Source of the DNA: Flavobacteriales bacterium
GTDB taxonomy: Bacteria > Bacteroidota > Bacteroidia > Flavobacteriales_F > PHOS-HE28
Assembly: GCA_016718655.1 (NCBI GenBank)
Contig: JADKCV010000047.1
Coordinates: 1-7,990 of the forward strand
DNA length: 7,990 bases
Direction: 5' to 3'
Numbering within the stretch: position 1 is the first letter of the stretch; each line of letters starts with the position of its first letter. Shown here one piece after another: positions 1 to 5,892 of this stretch. The position numbers were made by a program, and so were the translations under genes. Below the pieces are notes generated by a model that did no database searches, was not told the origin of the DNA, and worked only from the letters and a program-made list of their open reading frames with translations.

Positions 1-714
1 AAGGGTGATCACCGTCGAACCGATCGGGTTATCATCGCTATCCTTCAGCGCACGTGCCGGAACAGTGACGTCCGGTGTGATGTTAGGGCTTGACCCAAGC
101 GTGTTGTACGTCTGCGTGGTGACTACCCCGCTGCCGTCGTTGTACCGGATGACCGTTTCGGGTAGCAGGTACGTTCCGCCAGCCGGGGCGCTGCCAATCG
201 TGATCCCCGTATTCCCGTCCGTCTGACGAACCGTTACGTCCGGTGCGGTGATGGACGCCTCCCCAGCCGATGCGACCGTTACGCTATCCAGTTCGGTTCC
301 CTCGCTATCAACAAGGACCACCGTTCCTTCTTCGCAATCATCACCGCTACCCGGTGGGCATTCCGTGCCGCTCCATCCGCTCTCGGGTTCCACGGCGCCA
401 ACAACGAACACCGCCCGCTCTTCGACAAGGCGTGTCGCGTTGGCCGGGTTCAAGTTCGTGGTGCTCGACTGCTCGTAGATCTTCAGCGTCCAGTTACCAG
501 GAGGCGACAACTTCACTTGGCCGTTCAGGGCCGTTGGCGTGTCCGTTTCTTCAAAGCGTATCAGCGTCGGGCTACCGGCAACAAGCGCACTGCATAGGCA
601 GTAGACGCTTGCGTTACGCTCCGGATCACGGAACCACAACAACCACCGCGAGGGGGTAAGCGTTGGCCGTGCATTGACCAACAGCGTGTTCAGTGTTCCG
701 CGCTCAATTTGCAT
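1..714 (-). CDS. Phage structural protein with repeated beta-rich modules, 3' end beyond the window
   Basis: This frame is open from ATG at 714 to the left edge with no stop, giving 238 residues of a longer protein. It begins MQIERGTLNTLLVNARPT. The region around residues 70-105 (GNWTLKIYEQSSTTNLNPA, then LVEERAVFVVG) resembles a family I recall from Bacteroidota phage structural modules; no search was possible. Two cysteines near residue 40 (YCLC) and two more around 118-128 mark a Gly/Glu-rich linker. From about residue 130 the protein is rich in V, T, D, G and S, like extracellular beta modules. The motif IT(A)PDVTV occurs twice, about 57 residues apart, each copy near a D-S-x-G/D-type turn. 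The start overlaps the connector stop by 11 bases (ATGCAAATTGA), which suggests coupled translation. It could be a tail-tip, fibre or head-decoration protein; the exact role is unknown. Confidence in the coding call is high, in the role low. Confidence 0.8.
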   Translation of the reverse strand, partial: MQIERGTLNTLLVNARPTLTPSRWLLWFRDPERNASVYCLCSALVAGSPTLIRFEETDTPTALNGQVKLSPPGNWTLKIYEQSSTTNLNPANATRLVEERAVFVVGAVEPESGWSGTECPPGSGDDCEEGTVVLVDSEGTELDSVTVASAGEASITAPDVTVRQTDGNTGITIGSAPAGGTYLLPETVIRYNDGSGVVTTQTYNTLGSSPNITPDVTVPARALKDSDDNPIGSTVITL

Positions 715-1291
715 CGTCGCAGCATTCGTCGTACTGGTTGCCGTTGCGTGGCGTCTTCAGCCCGTAAGGGTACTGCCAGCGCGATTTGCGCGTGATCACG
801 CCACCCTGATACATCTTCTTGACCCGTTCCTCGTTTGCTACGTTCGTCTCATAGGTCGGGTAGTCCGTCAGGTTGTTCTTCAGGAAGTCGATCAGCAGCG
901 TGTAAGCCTCATCCGCCGCCGTTCGCGCGTCAGTGATCTGCTGAGTGAGTGCCCGGTCGCTGGATTGGTACGCGCCATCGCTGACCGTATGCACCCCGTT
1001 CGCGGTTGGCTCCGCTGCCATGCGAGGCAAGGCCCTTTGCAGGGTGCGCCAAGCAAGTGCGTACTTCACGTATCGCATCAACGCGATCAAGGCCGTCTCT
1101 CCGGTCAACGTGGAATCGGCTTGCACGGCGTCATCCAGTTCGTCGTACAACGTGCGGCCAAGAACCTTTTCAAGTTCCTGCTGTGACAACCTCAGGAACG
1201 GGGCCAACTTCACGTCACTAACGATCTTCGCCAGCCCCGTGATGTCGCGCACCGTGGCCAGGCTAATGATGTAGGTTTCACAGCACGCCAT
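704..1291 (-). CDS. Head-tail connector-like protein (resembles DUF6712-type phage proteins)
   Basis: 195 residues, mostly helical by composition. Residues 18-55 (ITGLAKIVSDVKLAPFLR, then a helix with LEKVLGRTLYDEL) fit the opening of small head-completion proteins that bind the portal ring, where an early helix precedes an L-G-x-x-L-Y-D/E-x-L stretch. Residues 65-92 form a further helix (ALMRYVKYALAWRTLQRALP). The region 128-152 (YTLLIDFLKNNLTDYPTY) is a later helix with a Y-P-x-Y element. The start ATG at 1291 lies inside the portal gene; ATGGCGTGCTGTGA forms a 14-base overlap. The next gene overlaps its TGA stop in the same way. Position directly after the portal supports a connector or adaptor role. 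The family name is from memory of Bacteroidota phages and was not tested. Confidence 0.7.
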   Translation of the reverse strand: MACCETYIISLATVRDITGLAKIVSDVKLAPFLRLSQQELEKVLGRTLYDELDDAVQADSTLTGETALIALMRYVKYALAWRTLQRALPRMAAEPTANGVHTVSDGAYQSSDRALTQQITDARTAADEAYTLLIDFLKNNLTDYPTYETNVANEERVKKMYQGGVITRKSRWQYPYGLKTPRNGNQYDECCDDAN

Positions 1292-2600
1292 TGTCCTCGG
1301 GTGTTTCTTCGTCCGTCGTGTCCGCTGCTCCTTTCTTTGCAGGCATCGGCTTTGGTTCCGGCGCCGCTTTCTTCTCGCCCGGGATCGCTTCGCCCTTCTC
1401 GCCTCCCAACTCCGGCAGGTCCAGTTCCTCGCGGATCTCGTCGCGGGTCATCACCTGTAGCTTCAGGTCGTCGCTGACACCTTCCTCGCGGAATAGTTCA
1501 AGCTGCTCGATACGGGCTTCCCAGACATCAGCCAATCCATCAGCGTTCATCAGGCGAACAAGGTCGCGCGTGATGATCTGTTGCATCGGGATCACGAACC
1601 CGTTCATGAACTGATCCACCGCTGCTTTCAACGCTGATCCCTGCGAGGATAATCCGCCTGCCGTGTCCATGCGGTAGAGGATGTCAGGCACGCCGTAGCC
1701 GCGAACGATCACCTTTTCCGCGTTGTCGCGCATGGTATCCAACTCCCCTGCATGGTCGCCACGTGGCAGCGATGTCAGCGTAGGCGCCCCCTCCTCAGTT
1801 GTCCCGAACGTGTGGAAGATGCCGCGCCCGGTAGCGCCGGTGTAGGCGTCTTCAATGTCCTTGTCGTACTGTTCAAGGTCTTTGGTATCCCCGCTGATGA
1901 ACGTATGCAGGTGAACGGACGGACGAAAACCGGTATCTATCTGTGTCTTGTTGAACGCTGGAACCTTGATCCACACCTCGCAGTCCGGAACGATAGGCAG
2001 GAACCACGGTTCGGAATAGTGGTCGCGTCCTTGCTTGTACGTCTTGGTATACAGCACCGACTTGGACCGCTTGCCCGTAATGTCGAACGCGGGTAGCTTC
2101 ACGGGCTTGAACTTCTCCCCTGCATCGGTGCAGCGTGACCAGTCAGCGGACCAGAAGTAGTCCTTGACCTTGCCGGATTGCAAGTGTCCAGCCCGTAGCC
2201 GTGACACGTCCAAGTGATCGAGCCGCGCAATGGATCCACCGTAGGCCCTGCGTACTACCCACGCCTTGGAAAGACCAAGCGCGATGTCGGATGCTGTAGC
2301 GTGTAGGAACTCTTCCTCGGAACTGTCCAGCATCCATTGTTGGAACCGCTCCTGTGCCGCTTCTATTTCTTCGCCTTCACGATCGTAGAACTTGACCCCC
2401 TTCCCGGCGATGAACGCGGTCGCCATGGACCAGCAACGGCCAAGGGGAACACAGTTGTCCCGAAGCGTTCCGATCGCCTGCGGGAACAGGTTGTCAAGGC
2501 CAAACGACACCCACTCCTGACCAGTGTAGGTCTCTTCCGTGGTAGGCGCGTGCGTCCCTTCCTTGAGGTAGGCGTGGAATGTGAAGCGGTCCTTTTTCAT
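1278..2600 (-). CDS. Phage portal protein
   Basis: About 440 residues, within the usual portal range. The portal forms the dodecameric ring at one vertex of the head, through which DNA enters and to which the tail attaches. N-terminal signs are FGLDNLFPQAI, as in other Bacteroidota phage portals, followed by a helix ending in FIAGKGV. The middle holds a region that fits the portal stem and wing (DTMRDNAEKVIVRGYGVPDI, then GLSSQGSALKAAVDQFMNG and FVIPMQQIITRDLVRLM). Near residues 384-398 is the typical late motif MTRDEIREELDLPEL, followed by a low-complexity tail rich in K, P, A and E. I chose ATG at 2600 (MKKDRFTFHAYL). The frame is open to TTG 2627 and ATG 2624, but those lie in the loop of a terminator-like hairpin. 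The end overlaps the connector start. Confidence 0.9.
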   Translation of the reverse strand: MKKDRFTFHAYLKEGTHAPTTEETYTGQEWVSFGLDNLFPQAIGTLRDNCVPLGRCWSMATAFIAGKGVKFYDREGEEIEAAQERFQQWMLDSSEEEFLHATASDIALGLSKAWVVRRAYGGSIARLDHLDVSRLRAGHLQSGKVKDYFWSADWSRCTDAGEKFKPVKLPAFDITGKRSKSVLYTKTYKQGRDHYSEPWFLPIVPDCEVWIKVPAFNKTQIDTGFRPSVHLHTFISGDTKDLEQYDKDIEDAYTGATGRGIFHTFGTTEEGAPTLTSLPRGDHAGELDTMRDNAEKVIVRGYGVPDILYRMDTAGGLSSQGSALKAAVDQFMNGFVIPMQQIITRDLVRLMNADGLADVWEARIEQLELFREEGVSDDLKLQVMTRDEIREELDLPELGGEKGEAIPGEKKAAPEPKPMPAKKGAADTTDEETPEDNGVL

Positions 2601-2606
2601 GTGTAC

Positions 2607-2636
2607 AAAAGGGGCGGGCCTCATCAACCCGCCCCC
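2607..2636 (-). terminator. Terminator-like hairpin before the portal gene
   Basis: Read on the minus strand, GGGGCGGG (2635-2628) pairs perfectly with CCCGCCCC (2618-2611) around a 9-base loop, and TTTT (2610-2607) follows at once. This is the form of a rho-independent terminator, although the T-run is short. It lies in the 58-base gap between the 69-residue gene and the portal and ends seven bases before the chosen portal ATG. Since the portal gene continues in the same direction, it more likely acts as a partial terminator or a transcript-end stabiliser than as a full stop. Confidence 0.65.
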
Positions 2637-2658
2637 AGTGTCTTAGGTTAGAACGGAA

Positions 2659-2868
2659 TCACTTCTCGACCACCAGACCCGAAGAGAATACGTTCGGCGC
2701 CTTGCGTTGGAGCATGGCCACGAACTTGTCATCTTCCAGCTTTTCGTCTGTCACCTTCATGGTTCCATACTGCGTGGGCACGTCCAACAGGACCTTACCG
2801 TTCGCCAGTTTGAAACCCCTTACGCGCTTAGGCGCTGCGGGTGCCTTGATTTCTTTTTCGTCTGCCAT
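2659..2868 (-). CDS. Small phage protein of unknown function
   Basis: 69 residues, beginning MADEKEIKAPAAPKRVRGF. The first 18 residues are charged and rich in Ala and Pro, probably a flexible tail. The rest looks like a small beta-rich domain: KLANGKVLLDVPTQYGTMKV, then DEKLEDDKFVAMLQRKAPNV and a hydrophobic end (FSSGLVVEK). No signal peptide or membrane segment is seen. It lies 12 bases after the putative tail tube gene and before the terminator-like hairpin. Its leader AACGAACGACAATGG has no Shine-Dalgarno sequence. Small proteins in this position are often head-decoration or tail-completion factors, but nothing in the sequence decides this. Confidence 0.75.
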   Translation of the reverse strand: MADEKEIKAPAAPKRVRGFKLANGKVLLDVPTQYGTMKVTDEKLEDDKFVAMLQRKAPNVFSSGLVVEK

Positions 2869-2880
2869 TGTCGTTCGTTA

Positions 2881-3429
2881 TTAGGTGGTCACTTCGTAAC
2901 CGGCCAACGTGGTCAACGTGGTGGCCTCGTTGGTATCGAAGAAGTGCGGGCACGGCTCATCCATGTTCTCGGCGCGGATGGAGAACGTGTTACCCACTTC
3001 AGCCTGATCCGAGCTACCCACGTGCGTGAAGAGCTTGGCACCGCTGTCCTTGCCGATGATCTTGAAGACCCCGGCCTTCAGTTCGAGGATAGCCACGATG
3101 TCAGGACCAGCAAGGCTCTCGATGAAGTTCCGAGCCTGGATACCCAAGTCGGCGACCTTGCCGCTGAACTCCTGGTACCACGACTTGGTTTCCGGGTCGT
3201 ACTCTTCTTTCCAGATCACGCTGTCCTTGTCCAGCTTCAGGGCGAACAGGCCCTGAGTAGCGGCGAAGGTGATCTCGTCGTATTGGTTCTCCGTTGACGT
3301 AGCCGCCCAAGCGGTGATCTCGTCAAGGTTTCCCAGCCAGATGCGGTTGTGATACACCCCAGCGGCAACCTGCGAACAGTTGTTCTCGCCTGCGATGAAT
3401 CCACCCGTTAGCAGTTCACATTGTGCCAT
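2881..3429 (-). CDS. Putative tail tube (major tail) protein
   Basis: 182 residues from ATG 3429. The frame is open further back to 3465, but that extension lies over a GC hairpin and looks non-coding. The order of elements resembles a family common after the capsid gene in Bacteroidota phages. It starts MAQCELLTGGFIAGENNC, then IWLGNLDEITAW at 30-41, followed by a stretch predicted as alternating strands (NQYDEITF, LFALKLDKDSVIWKEEY). The helix LGIQARNFIESLAG is at 95-108 and VAILELKAGVFKIIGKDSGA at 112-131. Near the end, at 148-155, is NTFSIRAE, with DEPCPHFFD just after. That pattern (strands, one helix, strands ending in a short tail) fits the tail tube fold that polymerises around the tape measure. 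A head-associated structural role remains possible. Confidence 0.6.
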   Translation of the reverse strand: MAQCELLTGGFIAGENNCSQVAAGVYHNRIWLGNLDEITAWAATSTENQYDEITFAATQGLFALKLDKDSVIWKEEYDPETKSWYQEFSGKVADLGIQARNFIESLAGPDIVAILELKAGVFKIIGKDSGAKLFTHVGSSDQAEVGNTFSIRAENMDEPCPHFFDTNEATTLTTLAGYEVTT

Positions 3430-3451
3430 GGTTCGTGTGTTGTTTGGCTTA

Positions 3452-3477
3452 GGCGGGAGGCTCAATTACCTCCCGCC
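3452..3477 (-). promoter_or_regulatory. GC-rich hairpin after the capsid gene
   Basis: On the minus strand GGCGGGAGG (3477-3469) pairs perfectly over nine bases with CCTCCCGCC (3460-3452), with an 8-base loop (TAATTGAG). It sits in the 63-base gap between the capsid stop and the next start. It is followed by TAAGCC rather than a T-run, so it is not a textbook intrinsic terminator. It could protect the 3' end of the capsid message or cause partial termination. Confidence 0.55.
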
Positions 3478-3492
3478 CTTACCTAGTTGTTG

Positions 3493-4482
3493 TTAGGATG
3501 CAGGACCCCAGTATTTGATGGAGCTACCGGTCAGATCGCGGTAACCCACGCCGCCCTTGAAGCGGAACTTCCACCACAGGTACTCTTCGTACTGGTCCAT
3601 TCCGGTCTTCAGGTTGGTGAAGTCGCTTTCCAAGTCCATAGCAGCGGTCAGGTTCCCGTTACGGCTCAGCATGACGATACCGGTACCAGTCAGGAAGTTC
3701 TGAACCACCACGGGCACAGGGAAGCCGGGGAACATGAACTCGGCGAACGTTCCAGCTTGCAGGGTTTGCAGGCCGGGAGTGATCAGGCCGGTTCCGCGCA
3801 GCTTGACATAGTTCTGATCGAGGAACGCGTATTCCTTCGGGGACATCACGATGTGACACTTGCCTGCCATGATCGCGCTGGCGAAGTCCACGTCCGTCAT
3901 AGCCTTGTTGATCAAGGCTTGGCAGATATTGTACACACCCTCCGAATCCGTGCCAGCGCTACCACCGCTCGTTGGAGTGGTCGTGCCTACGTTATCAGCG
4001 TTGAACACTGCGGTCAACAGTTGGTCGGCGAAGCCAGCGGTGATCCAGTTGGAACCACCGTTCCACATCTCGTTGCCGATCGCCTTGGCGGTACGCGCCG
4101 ACACATCAGCAAGGATGCCAGCCTCGAAAGCGCCGATGCCCTTGTAATGCTGTCCAGCTGTCAAGCCTTGGGCCGTGAAGTAGTCCTCGAACCCATGCAC
4201 GCAGATCTGGTCACGAACCAAGCCCTTCTTCAGCGTGATGCTGGTCTGGGAAATGGTCGTGTCGTTGTTGCCGTCGATGTCCGTGAAACAAGCGTCCCCA
4301 TCGGCGATGGTGATGCTTGTGGTCATCTTGGGCAATTTCAGCGTGTCGGCCTTTACGTTGGTGTACACGTTGCCGTACTTGCGGAGGTACGGGAGTACAT
4401 CGTTCGATGCGATCGAATCGAGGTAGAAGTTCAGCTTGGTCTCGTCGGACCACGCTGACAATCCGGAAAATGCTACTGCCAT
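3493..4482 (-). CDS. Major capsid protein
   Basis: 329 residues, the usual size for an HK97-fold shell protein without a cleaved scaffold domain. It forms the icosahedral head. Visible elements are an N-terminal arm (MAVAFSGLSAWSDETKLNFY), a segment rich in T, D and I at about 50-80 (LPKMTTSITIADGDACF, then DTTISQTSITLKKG), and a helix leading to ADVSARTAKAIGNEMWNGG. The P-domain-like stretch KCHIVMSPKEYAFLDQN comes next, then a Gly/Phe/Pro-rich part (GTFAEFMFPGFPVPVVV). The C-terminus is YEEYLWWKFRFKGGVGYRDL, then SIKYWGPAS; a strand with W/F/R and a conserved K-Y-W end is typical of capsid proteins of this phage group as I recall them. The gene lies directly after the protease/scaffold gene, as expected. 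Leader CCATAGACAATGG, no Shine-Dalgarno. Confidence 0.85.
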   Translation of the reverse strand: MAVAFSGLSAWSDETKLNFYLDSIASNDVLPYLRKYGNVYTNVKADTLKLPKMTTSITIADGDACFTDIDGNNDTTISQTSITLKKGLVRDQICVHGFEDYFTAQGLTAGQHYKGIGAFEAGILADVSARTAKAIGNEMWNGGSNWITAGFADQLLTAVFNADNVGTTTPTSGGSAGTDSEGVYNICQALINKAMTDVDFASAIMAGKCHIVMSPKEYAFLDQNYVKLRGTGLITPGLQTLQAGTFAEFMFPGFPVPVVVQNFLTGTGIVMLSRNGNLTAAMDLESDFTNLKTGMDQYEEYLWWKFRFKGGVGYRDLTGSSIKYWGPAS

Positions 4483-4497
4483 TGTCTATGGGTTTGG

Positions 4498-5590
4498 TTA
4501 GTTCTGTTTGACGCCGGACAACTTGCGGTCCAGCGCTTCGAGTGTCTTCTTTGGTCTTGATCTCCGATGGCGACAGCGTTGGTCCGTCTGCGACATCAGC
4601 AGCACCCGGCTTTACCACGGTACCATCCGCGTTGCTCACGATCGCCTCTTCAACGGGCGTCTCTTTGAGCTTCTGGACTTCAGCCTGTGCGGCTTCGGCA
4701 GCGGCCTTGGCTTCAGCTTCGGCTTGCTTGGCGGCGTCTACTTCTGCGGCCTTTTCGGTCAGTGTTTCGACCTGCGCATTCGCCTCGTCCAACTGCGCTT
4801 TGTAGCCCTTCAGTTCTTCGGCCATGGAAGCGATGATACCGGCATAGTTCGCCGAGACATCAACCTTGACCTTGGCCTTGAACGACCCATGTAGTCCAGC
4901 CTTCACGGCCTCGATAGGGGTGATAGGGATCTCTACTTCGACCTCGGTCTGTTCCGTGGCTTCGGTAGTCTCCGCTTGTTCCTCTTCGGCCTTGACCTCT
5001 TCGGTCACGGTTTCGACCTCCACAGGGGTCTCTTTGATCACTTCGCTCATCGGTACCATCGTTTTAAGGGATGCCGCCATCTTCATGGCTGGGATCACCT
5101 CATCGGCGAACCCATTAGCAACGGCCTCTTCAGCCGTGAAGAATGTCTCAGCGGCAAGCCATGCACGAACCTTGTCGCGCTTCTTGCCTGTACGGGACGC
5201 GAAGACCTCCACCTGACGATCGTCGATCATCTTGGTCGTGTCGGTCTGTACGCGGTTGTATTGTTCGTCGTAGGTGAACGCCTCGTGGATCATTACGAAA
5301 CCGTTCTCAGCGATGCGGACCCTCTTGCCCGATGCGCTGACGATAGCCGCGCCACTGGCGGCAACGCCGTAGATCTCCACGGTGACGTCGTGCTGTCCAA
5401 GGAAGTCGTGAAGGCCAAGGGATGCCAACGCATCACCTCCGGCGCTCATCAACATCAACGTGATCGGCTGACCCTTGAAGTAGTTGACCGAACGGATGAT
5501 GTCCTCTGCGGTCCAAGACGTGATCTCGCCAAGGATGGCTAGTTCAACGCCTTGCTCAGATTGCGAACAACGTATGTTGAGCGACCGCAT
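4498..5590 (-). CDS. ClpP-type prohead protease fused to a scaffold, frame break near the end
   Basis: Residues 1-175 are a ClpP/S14-like serine protease: SAGGDA at 49-54 (oxyanion region), GVAASGAAIV with nucleophile Ser79, and FVMIHEAF with His102. Where ClpP has its Asp, this protein has Glu148 in AAETFFTAEEAVANGFADEV, a form I recall as common in phage members. Residues 190-225 are acidic (E, T, V-rich). Residues 250-310 are a strongly Ala/Glu/Lys/Gln coiled coil (MAEELKGYKAQLDEANAQVE onward), the expected scaffold, removed by the protease after assembly. The uncorrected frame runs on to 4211, overlapping the capsid gene by 272 bases with an Arg/His-rich tail that is clearly out-of-frame noise. 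One base removed near 4540 gives EALDRKLSGVKQN and a TAA at 4498-4500, 15 bases before the capsid start. The product would be about 363 residues. Confidence 0.82.
4537..4556 (-). other. Frame break in the protease/scaffold gene
   Basis: The frame coding for the scaffold reaches SEIKTKEDT and then turns into Arg/His-rich noise. The adjacent frame reads EALDRKLSGVKQN and stops just before the capsid gene. The base at 4540 (G on the plus strand) is a candidate extra base: removing it reads EDTEALDRKLSG. Removing one base of the AAA at 4550-4552 would also work, reading TKKTLEALDRK. The exact site within this stretch cannot be fixed by eye. Confidence 0.65.
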
Positions 5591-5609
5591 GGCGCAAAGG
5601 TCCGCGCCA
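5590..5609 (-). promoter_or_regulatory. Hairpin ending at the protease start codon
   Basis: On the minus strand TGGCGC (5609-5604) can pair with GCGCCA (5595-5590) around an 8-base loop. The last base of the stem is the A of the protease ATG. Such a structure could limit initiation unless ribosomes from the preceding gene open it. The stem is only six pairs, so this is a weak call. Confidence 0.3.
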
Positions 5610-5623
5610 CATATATCGAGGGG

Positions 5624-5638
5624 GGCTAATGTTTAGCC
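5624..5638. repeat. Short inverted repeat over the stop of the small HTH-like gene
   Basis: GGCTAA and TTAGCC (5624-5629 and 5633-5638) form a perfect 6-base inverted repeat with a TGT loop. The stop codon of the 88-residue gene lies in it. No T-run follows on the minus strand, so it is not a terminator of the usual kind. It may be chance. Confidence 0.35.
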
Positions 5639-5892
5639 ACGCGGTCTATGATGTGCCGAAGACATCCACGGCTCATATCGTACTGCGCCGAAATGGTGAA
5701 CTGCACCTCTTTGGTGCTCATCGTGGTATTGGTCAACCCAACAAGGTAGGCTTCATACGCTACGGCATTACGGTACGATACCGGATCCATCACTCCCAAC
5801 TCCTCCAGCAGGTCGAGGATCTTTTCAGGACCGGCGTCAGGCCCTAGCTTCCTGCGGATGATCTCGATCAGTTCCTGCTTGTTCTTTCTCAT
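5626..5892 (-). CDS. Small helix-turn-helix-like protein
   Basis: 88 residues. Residues 1-50 look like two or three amphipathic helices (KQELIEIIRRKLG, EKILDLLEELGVMDP, YRNAVAYEAYLVGL). Residues 60-85 (TKEVQFTISAQYDMSRGCLR onward) fit a helix-turn-helix: helix, turn near YDMS, then recognition-like helix RGCLRHIIDRV. The protein ends VAKH. ATG overlaps the tape measure stop as ATGA, so the two are probably translationally coupled. A DNA-binding role would be odd between the tape measure and the protease; it might instead be a small assembly or regulatory factor for late genes. I do not recognise a named family. Confidence 0.7.
   Translation of the reverse strand: MRKNKQELIEIIRRKLGPDAGPEKILDLLEELGVMDPVSYRNAVAYEAYLVGLTNTTMSTKEVQFTISAQYDMSRGCLRHIIDRVAKH

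Noticed and set aside
2601..2627. Earlier portal start at TTG 2627 or ATG 2624
   Set aside because: Both lie in the loop of the terminator-like hairpin, and the first nine residues would be encoded by that hairpin and its T-run. ATG 2600 follows directly after it.
3430..3465. Earlier start for the tube-like gene at 3465
   Set aside because: The 12 extra residues would be encoded over the hairpin arm; ATG 3429 has a typical leader and matches the usual short MAxC-type start.
3487..4458. Long plus-strand reading opposite the capsid gene (323 residues)
   Set aside because: It mirrors the capsid gene, is Val/His/Gly/Arg-rich without recognisable domains, and the minus-strand frame gives a clear capsid protein. 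The same holds for the other plus-strand readings across the window.
4211..4497. Arg/His-rich C-terminal tail on the protease
   Set aside because: It is the capsid gene read out of frame; a one-base correction gives a sensible end before the capsid start.
4537..4556. Programmed +1 frameshift to make two protease products
   Set aside because: No slippery sequence or following structure was evident, the alternative product is noise, and similar breaks occur in the nearby tape measure gene.
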